A stretch of DNA of 37,608 nt from Chloroflexi bacterium HGW-Chloroflexi-4 (GTDB taxonomy: Bacteria > Chloroflexota > Anaerolineae > Anaerolineales > Anaerolineaceae): contig PHBW01000025.1 of NCBI GenBank assembly GCA_002840715.1, positions 1 to 37,608 of the forward strand, given 5' to 3'. The position numbers were made by a program, and so were the translations under genes. Positions 31,240-37,608 of this stretch are shown here, one piece after another. Every line of letters starts with the position of its first letter. Positions within the stretch are counted from its first letter, which is position 1. Below the pieces are notes generated by a model. That model had not been told where the DNA came from, did no database searches, and saw only the letters and a list, made by a program, of their open reading frames with translations.

Positions 31240-33414
31240 ATGAAAAAAATAATAGCCATTTTACTTGTTGTATTTATTATTTCAGCTTGTTCAAATAATC
31301 AGGTACCAAATCCGACTCAAACCTCAGGTTTACCAACACCGGAGGTTAATACCGTTACTGTACCTGATGTGGCTGTGACAGTCAATCAATTCTTTGAGCT
31401 TTGGAACACCAGTGATTATGAGGGTATGTATGCTATGCTGGCACAAACCAGTAAAGATGCCGTCAGTGAAGAAGCTTTTGTAACGCTTTACAAAGATACT
31501 GCTGCTGCGCTGAGTTTGGATGAGGTAAATTCAGGAATTGTTTCAACGTTAGTAAAACCGGCATCCGCAACCGTCGGTTACCAGGTGAATTTCAAATCAA
31601 ATCTATATGGCGATCTCAGCCGAAGCATGGAAATGACTCTGGTCATTGAAAATAATGTTTGGAAAATTCAATGGCATGAGGGCATGATTCTGCCTGAGTT
31701 GACTGGCGGAAACCGTTTAGCAAGCAATATACAAGCCCCAGCGCGTGGTGATATAAACGATCGCAATGGAAACACACTGGTAACTCAAACCCAGGCAGTT
31801 GCTTTGGGGATTATCCCTGACCAGGTATCATGGGAATATGAGCCTGTTTTAGTGGACACTCTGTCAGGTGCCTTAAATTTACCCAAGAATATCATTCGTG
31901 ACATGTATGAAGGAGCTGGGAATAATTACGTTGCACTCGGCGAGATAACACAAGCAGGATATGATGCACGTGCAACCACCTTTGATTCTTATGGAGGCTT
32001 GGTAAAAAACTCTTATACTGCACGGTATTACTTTAATGGCGGGGTTGCTCCGCAAGTGCTTGGATATATGAGCTTAATCCCTGCCGAAGAGATTGATCAA
32101 TATACACGATTAGGCTATGCGAGAGATGCACAGATAGGTCGTGCTGGTGTTGAGTTGTGGGGAGAAAAATATTTAGCTGGTAAACCGGCTGCTGACCTCT
32201 ATGTTGTCAAACCTGACGGCACCTATGATACTCGTCTGGCGAGTATTGACCCAAAAGCACCGGATACAATTAACCTCACAATTGATAAAGATTTTCAGAT
32301 TTTGGTGCAAAAAGCCCTGTATGGATTTACCGGAGCGATCGTGGTCATGGAAGTGGATACAGGCCGCATTCTCGCTATGGCTTCATCCCCCTATTATGAT
32401 CCAAATGTCATGATGCAGCAAAACTATAATTTTCAATACGCATATAACGATATTTGGAATGATGAAACCAGACCTCTAATCAACCGGGCTTTACAGGGGC
32501 AGTATCCACTTGGTTCTGTCTTCAAGTTGGTTACAGCGGCAGCTGCTCTTGAATCTGGTCTCTATACCCCTGACAGCCGATATGAATGCACAAGCCAGTA
32601 TACTGAGTTGTCTGGTTTTACAGGTGATGATTGGACTTTTACAAGGGGACTTCCTCCCTCTGGTGATTTAAACCTGTTGGAAGGTCTCATGCGTTCGTGT
32701 AACCCCTGGTTTTACCACCTCGGATATGATCTCTATCAACAAAAAGGTCCTACATATCTTTCTGACATGGCACGAGGATTTGGGTTGGGTTCTGCGACAG
32801 GAATTGATGTCTTGCTAGAAAATGCAGGCAGTATTAATGACCCCACCACTGATGGCGCCGCTGTGCAAATGGGTATCGGTCAGGGCGACATGCTGGTTAC
32901 ACCGATTCAGGTGGTTGATTTTATTGCCGCCATCGCCAATGGTGGAACAATGTATAAACCTCAGATTATTGAAAAGATCACTTCAATTAATGGTGTTGTT
33001 GTTCAATCCTTTACACCACAAATACGAAGCACTTTACCGGTCAGCCAGTCAACCATAGCTGCTCTGCAAGAAGGTATGCGCTTGGTGGTTGAAGACGAAC
33101 GGGGTACTGCTCATTCCAGTTTTATAGGAATGGAAACCCCAATCTATGGAAAAACTGGAACCGCCACGACATCACTTGAAGATCCGAACTCCTGGTTTGC
33201 CGGTTACACTGATATGAACAATCCAGACAAACCCGATATTGCAATTGTGGTGATTGCAGAGAATGCCGGTGACGGCTCAAGGTATGCTTCACGAATATTC
33301 AAGCGCGTAGTTCAAGATTATATTCTCGGTGCACCTGCAACCCTTTATCCTTGGGAATTTGATTTTTACCTAACAGTAACACCAACGCAAGAGGGCGCAA
33401 CTCAAACACCATGA
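31240..33414 (+). CDS. Class B penicillin-binding protein with MecA-type N-terminal domain, lipoprotein-like
   Basis: The 724-residue protein cross-links peptidoglycan outside the membrane. It starts with a hydrophobic leader ending ISAC (Cys17), so it may be lipid-anchored. Residues about 45-155 (VNQFFELWNTSDYEGMYAML) resemble the NTF2-like MecA_N domain. A dimerisation domain follows (RGDINDRNGNTL at 169-180 to about 335). The transpeptidase domain has all three active-site motifs: SVFK (Ser426, Lys429), SCN (486-488) and KTG (638-640). GGGAGG precedes the ATG. Its stop overlaps the rsgA ATG (33411-33414). The MecA-like layout recalls low-affinity PBPs, but beta-lactam affinity cannot be read from the sequence. 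Confidence 0.93.
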   Translation: MKKIIAILLVVFIISACSNNQVPNPTQTSGLPTPEVNTVTVPDVAVTVNQFFELWNTSDYEGMYAMLAQTSKDAVSEEAFVTLYKDTAAALSLDEVNSGIVSTLVKPASATVGYQVNFKSNLYGDLSRSMEMTLVIENNVWKIQWHEGMILPELTGGNRLASNIQAPARGDINDRNGNTLVTQTQAVALGIIPDQVSWEYEPVLVDTLSGALNLPKNIIRDMYEGAGNNYVALGEITQAGYDARATTFDSYGGLVKNSYTARYYFNGGVAPQVLGYMSLIPAEEIDQYTRLGYARDAQIGRAGVELWGEKYLAGKPAADLYVVKPDGTYDTRLASIDPKAPDTINLTIDKDFQILVQKALYGFTGAIVVMEVDTGRILAMASSPYYDPNVMMQQNYNFQYAYNDIWNDETRPLINRALQGQYPLGSVFKLVTAAAALESGLYTPDSRYECTSQYTELSGFTGDDWTFTRGLPPSGDLNLLEGLMRSCNPWFYHLGYDLYQQKGPTYLSDMARGFGLGSATGIDVLLENAGSINDPTTDGAAVQMGIGQGDMLVTPIQVVDFIAAIANGGTMYKPQIIEKITSINGVVVQSFTPQIRSTLPVSQSTIAALQEGMRLVVEDERGTAHSSFIGMETPIYGKTGTATTSLEDPNSWFAGYTDMNNPDKPDIAIVVIAENAGDGSRYASRIFKRVVQDYILGAPATLYPWEFDFYLTVTPTQEGATQTP

Positions 33415-34322
33415 TCCCAGAGACCATTCCAGGTTGGGTTTCTCGTTTTCAATCCGGTTTTTATACCATTCAAACCGAGAAGGGAAAAGTTGTATGCGTT
33501 TTAAGGGGCAGATTGAAAAGGCGCACAATTCAAGGCGATGTGATCAGCATCGGTGACAGGGTGCAAATCAGCCTGCTGTCTGATGGAACCGGAGCAGTTG
33601 AATTCATCGAACCACGGCATAGTGAATTGGTACGGCTTGACCCAACTCCCAGAGGTGATTTTCGCCAGATATTACTTTCCAATCCCGATCAACTCGTTGC
33701 AGTATTCGCCTGTACTCAGCCGGAACCTCATCTGCGGATGCTTGACCGGTTTTTGGTAATCGCTGAAAAGCAGGGATTAAAAGCAATGATCGTTGCCAAT
33801 AAAGTGGATCTCATTGGTCTACGTAATGCAAGAAAGATTTTTGGGGTTTATCCACCACTTGGGTATCCTGTTATCTATACCTCGGCAAAAGAAGAATTGG
33901 GATTGAAGGAATTTCAAAAAGCACTGGTCGGCAGAATTTCTGCATTGGCAGGTCCGTCTGGGGTGGGAAAGTCGAGTCTATTGAACGCCATCCAACCAGG
34001 ATTAGGTCTGGCAGTAAGAGAGATCAGCGCATGGAACGACCGCGGCAAGCACACAACTGTTGTGCGAGAAATGTTTCCAGTTGAGGGGGGTGGTTTTGTG
34101 GCTGATTTGCCAGGCCTGCGAAAGCTCTCTTTATGGGATACAGAACCTGAAGAACTTGATGGGTACTTTCCTGAATTAAGAGTATTGGTCTCAAAATGTC
34201 AATTTAATGATTGTACGCATTTTGAAGAACCTGGTTGTGCTGTAATCAAAGCAGTCGAAGAAGGAACAGTGAGCGCTGAACGATATGAATCATACGTGCG
34301 TCTACGGATGGGAGACGGCTAA
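33411..34322 (+). CDS. rsgA: Ribosome small subunit-dependent GTPase A
   Basis: The 303-residue protein is a circularly permuted GTPase that matures the 30S subunit. An N-terminal OB fold (about 10-68) is followed by the G4 motif NKVD at 130-133, then G1 GPSGVGKSS at 181-189 and G3 DLPG at 232-235. That is the permuted order typical of RsgA/YjeQ. A C-terminal zinc site is formed by Cys263, Cys268, His270 and Cys276. It overlaps the PBP gene by four bases (ATGA) and is the last gene of the maf-PBP-rsgA group. It is a second 30S-linked gene in the window besides rpsU. Confidence 0.96.
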   Translation: MIPETIPGWVSRFQSGFYTIQTEKGKVVCVLRGRLKRRTIQGDVISIGDRVQISLLSDGTGAVEFIEPRHSELVRLDPTPRGDFRQILLSNPDQLVAVFACTQPEPHLRMLDRFLVIAEKQGLKAMIVANKVDLIGLRNARKIFGVYPPLGYPVIYTSAKEELGLKEFQKALVGRISALAGPSGVGKSSLLNAIQPGLGLAVREISAWNDRGKHTTVVREMFPVEGGGFVADLPGLRKLSLWDTEPEELDGYFPELRVLVSKCQFNDCTHFEEPGCAVIKAVEEGTVSAERYESYVRLRMGDG

Positions 34323-34425
34323 ATTTTAACCAATATTTTTCAGGACAAAATTAAGCAGGTTTTGAGTTATAATAATTGTCCATCATTGCCCACAATATTA
34401 CACATTAAATTCACACCAGGTTTTT

Positions 34426-35304
34426 ATGAAAACTTCTGTGAACAATAGAAAACAATTAGTCGGTTTATTATTTGGTCTGACTGCGGGATTGGCTTTTTCT
34501 GTATTTGCTTGGGGTGTTGATGGTTTTGTCTTGGCTGGTGCCCATGGGGCTTATCCCTGGGTAAAATTTATTCCCGGATTGTTAATTAGTTTAATAAGTG
34601 GCGGTCTAGTGGGGTGGCTTGCCATCCGTATGCAAAACATATTTCTCAGGCTTTTGGTCTGGTTTGCTTTTGCGTTGTTGCTGTCCAAGTTGTTTTTGTG
34701 GCTGCCTATTAAGGCTGCTCCTCAAATAATAGGTTGGTTTGATGGTTATCTTGGCAATTTTCTTAATTATCCTTTGTATAAAGATTTCAGTCATATGCAA
34801 TGGATTGGTTTTGTGGTTATTGCGCTAATTTCATTGTTGTGTGCATTGCTCGAAAATTTACTTATTGAGCAGGCGTTATTCTCAGCCAGCAGTTTCTCGG
34901 TGATTGTTCCAATTGTTATTAGTTTTGTGTTCTTTTGTTTGGCAGGAAACACGATTGATGGACTTTATAACAAACAAATAAGAGAACCTATTGTCACTGT
35001 AGATAAGCTAATCCAATTTGCTGTAGATAATTCCGGTAAAGAGATCTCGGTTGAAACCAGCCGCGCCATGCACCTTGCGGCTGTCAATTCAATAAAAGAG
35101 TTGCTTCCCCTTGAGCGAACCTTGATATTGAGTAATTATGATCAAATGCTTGGACAAATTGATGTTTTGGTAAAATTTAATGGAAGTTGGGTAAAATGTA
35201 CGACAGTTTACAACCAAGTCACGTTTTGCAAACTTGTTTTTGATGAGCCAAAACGGAATTATGCTTTTGCACCTCCGCTTTTTGAGAATATTGATGCTTT
35301 ATAA
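34426..35304 (+). CDS. Unrecognised membrane protein with soluble C-terminal domain
   Basis: I do not recognise this 292-residue protein. It has about five membrane helices in the first 176 residues (roughly 11-33, 46-68, 71-93, 124-146, 155-176), with a Trp/Pro/Tyr-containing loop GAHGAYPWVKF after the first. A soluble C-terminal part of about 115 residues follows (GNTIDGLYNKQIREPIVTVDKLI to the end), with two Cys (KCTTVYNQVTFCK). An AGG a few bases before the ATG is a weak ribosome-binding site, and TATAAT at 34368-34373 is a possible -10. It is monocistronic, between rsgA and the peptide importer, and AT-rich compared with its neighbours. No function is proposed. Confidence 0.7.
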   Translation: MKTSVNNRKQLVGLLFGLTAGLAFSVFAWGVDGFVLAGAHGAYPWVKFIPGLLISLISGGLVGWLAIRMQNIFLRLLVWFAFALLLSKLFLWLPIKAAPQIIGWFDGYLGNFLNYPLYKDFSHMQWIGFVVIALISLLCALLENLLIEQALFSASSFSVIVPIVISFVFFCLAGNTIDGLYNKQIREPIVTVDKLIQFAVDNSGKEISVETSRAMHLAAVNSIKELLPLERTLILSNYDQMLGQIDVLVKFNGSWVKCTTVYNQVTFCKLVFDEPKRNYAFAPPLFENIDAL

Positions 35305-35450
35305 AGGGAACTTGAATATAAATAAGATACAAAGAGGAAGTTGGATAAAGTTGCTGTGAGGTTTAATTATACGATTCATGGTAAACTAACCTTATAATTA
35401 GACTATAACTGTAAAAATTTCCTTAATCTTTTACCAAAGAGGATTCGTGG

Positions 35451-36440
35451 ATGATTGATCATTTACTACAAGTGGAGAATCTGGAAACTCAGTTTAAGAC
35501 CCCAGATGGAATTGTTCACGCAGTGAACGGCGTTTCGTTCACCCTAAACGAAGGTGAAACTCTGGGTGTGGTTGGAGAAAGTGGTTGTGGAAAAAGCGTT
35601 ACGATGCTTTCATGTCTGCGGTTGATTCCATCTCCCCCAGGCAAAATCGTTGCTGGTGAAGCGTTTTTTCACGGACAAGATTTATTGAAAATGGATCCAG
35701 AAGAGCTTCGCCATGTGCGAGGGGCTCAGATTAGTATGGTTTTTCAAGACCCTATGACCTCACTGAATCCAGTGATGACCATCGGCAAGCAACTTTGTGA
35801 ACCCCTCAAACTACATTTGAATATGACCGACCAGCAGGCCACTAACCGTGCGATTGAATTGCTTGGTCTGGTTGGAATTCCGCGCGCTGGCGAACGACTC
35901 AAGGATTATCCCCATCAATATTCGGGTGGTATGCGTCAGCGTGTGATGATTGCCATGTCTCTTGCTTGTAATCCACAAATCTTAATTGCTGACGAACCCA
36001 CCACTGCATTGGATGTCACCATCCAGGCGCAGATTGTGGATTTGGTCAAGCGCCTGCGTGATGAAATGGGCATGGCGATTATCTGGATCACGCATGATCT
36101 CGGAGTCGTGGCAAGTATTGCCCACCGGGTCGCTGTGATGTATGGTGGTTATATTATTGAAGAATCAGATGTAAAAGATTTATACGCAAACCCGACCCAC
36201 CCCTACACCTTGGGTTTGCTTGGAAGTCTCCCCCACATTGAAGAGAAAGTTCATACAAGATTATTCTCAATTGAAGGTATGCCTCCGGTTTTGTATAAGA
36301 AACCTGTTTCTTGTCCATTTGCTCCTCGCTGCACTTTCGTGACAGAAAAATGTTGGCAAGAAAATCCAAAACTTGAAACTGTTTCACCTGGCCATCGAGT
36401 GGCTTGCTGGGTTGATACAAAATCCGGGAGTAAGCGATAA
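35451..36440 (+). CDS. oppD: Oligopeptide/dipeptide ABC importer ATPase OppD/DppD
   Basis: The 329-residue protein has Walker A GESGCGKS at 42-49, Q-loop [13 protein letters not shown], signature YSGGMRQRV, Walker [13 protein letters not shown] and switch ITHDLG. The C-terminal oligopeptide-transporter extension has the Cys pattern [14 protein letters not shown]. It drives peptide uptake together with OppF. An AAAGAGG site lies 8 bases before the ATG, and TATAAT at 35393-35398 may be its -10. It overlaps oppF by one base (TAATG). No permease genes lie upstream, so they should be downstream of the binding-protein gene or elsewhere. Nickel/Opp/Dpp substrates cannot be told apart from the ATPase alone. 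Confidence 0.93.
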   Translation: MIDHLLQVENLETQFKTPDGIVHAVNGVSFTLNEGETLGVVGESGCGKSVTMLSCLRLIPSPPGKIVAGEAFFHGQDLLKMDPEELRHVRGAQISMVFQDPMTSLNPVMTIGKQLCEPLKLHLNMTDQQATNRAIELLGLVGIPRAGERLKDYPHQYSGGMRQRVMIAMSLACNPQILIADEPTTALDVTIQAQIVDLVKRLRDEMGMAIIWITHDLGVVASIAHRVAVMYGGYIIEESDVKDLYANPTHPYTLGLLGSLPHIEEKVHTRLFSIEGMPPVLYKKPVSCPFAPRCTFVTEKCWQENPKLETVSPGHRVACWVDTKSGSKR

Positions 36441-37420
36441 TGGAAAACGAAAAGAACACATTACTCAAAGTTGATAATCTTGTTATGCATTTTCCAATCT
36501 ATCGCGGCGTGATCAGCCGTCAGGTTGGTGCCGTTCATGCTGTGGATGGTATTTCATTTGATGTTAAAGAAGGTGAAACGCTTGGTTTGGTTGGTGAGTC
36601 TGGCTGTGGAAAATCCACAACCGGAAGAGCCATTCTACAACTTTATAAACCGACATCAGGTGAGGTGTATTTCAAAGGTAAAAATCTGGTAAAGCTCAAA
36701 TCAGAGCCCATGCGCATGATGCGTCGTGAAATGCAAATGATTTTTCAAGATCCATATGCCAGTTTAAACCCACGTATGACTGTCAGAGATATTGTCGGCG
36801 AACCATTGATGGCATTTGGACAAGCTTCAGGCAAAGAAATTACCGAGCGAGTCGCTGACTTACTTAAATTGGTTAAACTTAACCCTGATTTTGCCAGCCG
36901 CTACCCGCACGAATTTTCTGGTGGACAGCGACAAAGAATTGGCGTAGCCAGAGCTTTGGCATTAAATCCTTCTTTTATCGTCTGCGATGAACCAATCTCT
37001 GCTCTTGATGTTTCGATTCAGGCGCAAGTGGTTAATCTGCTTGAGGATCTTCAAAAAGAATTCAATTTAACTTATTTGTTTATTGCGCATGATCTTTCAA
37101 TGGTGCGTCATATCAGCAATCGCGTTGCAGTCATGTATTTGGGCATCATTGCCGAGATTGCTGACCGCGACGAGTTATATGTAAATCCGTTACACCCATA
37201 CACCCAGGCTTTGCTCTCAGCCATTCCGGTTGCAGACCCTGTCTATTATGAAAAAAACCGCCGCAAGGTGTTGGAAGGCGATGTGCCGTCACCTGTCAAC
37301 CCACCTTCCGGCTGCCGTTTTCGCACGCGATGCCCGATTGCAGATGCTCACTGTGCCGAAGTTCAACCAGAACTGCGTGAGGTTTCACCGGGTCATTTCG
37401 CTGCCTGTCTAAAAGTCTAA
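36440..37420 (+). CDS. oppF: Oligopeptide/dipeptide ABC importer ATPase OppF/DppF
   Basis: The 326-residue partner ATPase has Walker A GESGCGKS at 52-59, Q-loop [15 protein letters not shown], signature [15 protein letters not shown], Walker [14 protein letters not shown], switch IAHDLSMV and the C-terminal [14 protein letters not shown]. The N-terminal [23 protein letters not shown] is typical of OppF. Its ATG overlaps the oppD stop by one base, with no strong site of its own, so translation is probably coupled. It works as a heterodimer with OppD at the inner membrane face. Confidence 0.94.
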   Translation: MENEKNTLLKVDNLVMHFPIYRGVISRQVGAVHAVDGISFDVKEGETLGLVGESGCGKSTTGRAILQLYKPTSGEVYFKGKNLVKLKSEPMRMMRREMQMIFQDPYASLNPRMTVRDIVGEPLMAFGQASGKEITERVADLLKLVKLNPDFASRYPHEFSGGQRQRIGVARALALNPSFIVCDEPISALDVSIQAQVVNLLEDLQKEFNLTYLFIAHDLSMVRHISNRVAVMYLGIIAEIADRDELYVNPLHPYTQALLSAIPVADPVYYEKNRRKVLEGDVPSPVNPPSGCRFRTRCPIADAHCAEVQPELREVSPGHFAACLKV

Positions 37421-37442
37421 AATAGATCAATTAAAGGAGGTG

Positions 37443-37511
37443 ATGAGTTCAAGAAAACACCGAACCAGAAATTTGATTCTAGTACCATTCAATCCTAACG
37501 AATTCTCATAA
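37443..37511 (+). CDS. Possible 22-residue ORF between oppF and the binding-protein gene
   Basis: An ATG at 37443 opens a 22-codon frame (MSSRKHRTRNLILVPFNPNE plus FS) that ends in TAA at 37509-37511, and that stop runs into the AGGAGG of the next gene. Upstream lies AAAGGAGGTGAT, an unusually complete match to the anti-Shine-Dalgarno sequence, but the ATG starts only 2 bases after AGGAGG, which is too close for normal initiation. The peptide is basic at its N terminus and not recognised. It could be a short coupling or regulatory peptide, or the site may be a standby ribosome-binding site with no peptide made. Confidence 0.3.
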   Translation: MSSRKHRTRNLILVPFNPNEFS

Positions 37512-37523
37512 GGAGGAGAAGCA

Positions 37524-37608
37524 ATGCGTAAGTTATATACGTTAGTTGGTTTGATTATGGTCTTCAGCCTTATATTGTCGGCCTGTGCAACAACCCCCGC
37601 CGCAACTG
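37524..37608 (+). CDS. Start of a peptide-importer binding lipoprotein, cut by window end
   Basis: AAGGAGGAG precedes the ATG at 37524. The 28 codons present encode a lipoprotein signal peptide: MRK, a hydrophobic stretch, and LSAC with Cys21, followed by ATTPAAT, the Ala/Thr/Pro-rich linker seen in other lipoproteins here. Its place after oppD-oppF makes it most likely the solute-binding protein (OppA/DppA family). The rest of the gene lies outside the window. Confidence 0.75.
   Translation, partial: MRKLYTLVGLIMVFSLILSACATTPAAT

Noticed and set aside
1..37608. CRISPR array, transposase, prophage or tRNA genes
   Set aside because: No evenly spaced direct repeats, transposase motifs, terminal inverted repeats around a gene, or cloverleaf with TTCRANY were seen on reading. 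Absence was not tested by software.

Overview
The window reads as a piece of chromosome from an anaerobic, fermentative member of the Chloroflexota, most likely class Anaerolineae. This is inferred from lipoproteins with Ala/Thr/Pro/Glu-rich linkers after the lipobox Cys, a one-chain pyruvate:ferredoxin oxidoreductase, a J-domain/HtrA/release-factor-like operon, and moderate GC that varies along the window. No phage, IS element, CRISPR array or complete tRNA was found. Almost all genes are intact and most are recognisable.

Layout. 1-122: 3' end of a 5S rRNA gene and its terminator. 142-4831 (minus): a four-gene BMP-family ABC importer, probably for nucleosides (lipoprotein, double ATPase, two permeases). 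5017-5741 (plus): a strong promoter, a leader with a terminator-like hairpin, then rpsU (bS21) and infA (IF-1). 5802-6218: a DDN-like flavin/deazaflavin enzyme broken by three single-base deletions. 6313-9900 (minus): nifJ. 10057-11401 (minus): a NUDIX hydrolase and a LysM lipoprotein. 11708-14589 (plus): a proteostasis operon of a CbpA-like J protein, an HtrA-type protease and a short baeRF protein. 14663-15319 (minus): a membrane-anchored coiled-coil protein. 15429-18423 (plus): murJ, a GNAT acetyltransferase and a SagB-type nitroreductase. 18756-23649 (minus): dnaE then pfkA. 23803-24414 (minus): a DUF3267-like membrane metalloprotease. 24471-25346 (plus): a CitE/HpcH-type lyase. 25348-30382 (minus): xpt, guaA, a vWA-like/FHA membrane protein and a PP2C phosphatase. 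30547-34322 (plus): a Maf protein, a class B penicillin-binding protein and rsgA. 34426-35304 (plus): an unrecognised membrane protein. 35451-37608 (plus): an Opp/Dpp peptide importer (oppD, oppF, a possible 22-codon ORF, and the start of the binding protein).

Functional themes are purine uptake and salvage (BMP importer, xpt, guaA), pyruvate and sugar metabolism (nifJ, pfkA), cell-wall synthesis (murJ, PBP, LysM lipoprotein), translation (rpsU, infA, rsgA, the baeRF protein) and peptide uptake.

The most unusual signal is in start-site architecture. Five genes (J protein, murJ, maf, the FHA protein, the DUF3267 protein) have a near-consensus -10 box ending only 6-7 nt before the ATG and no Shine-Dalgarno sequence, which predicts leaderless mRNAs. 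Other genes here carry ordinary GGAGG-type sites. The rpsU-infA leader also has mutually exclusive antiterminator and terminator pairings upstream of two translation-factor genes. No wholly new multigene system is clear. The best candidates for new biology are the leaderless promoter set, the rpsU-infA attenuator and the shortened baeRF protein without a GGQ motif.
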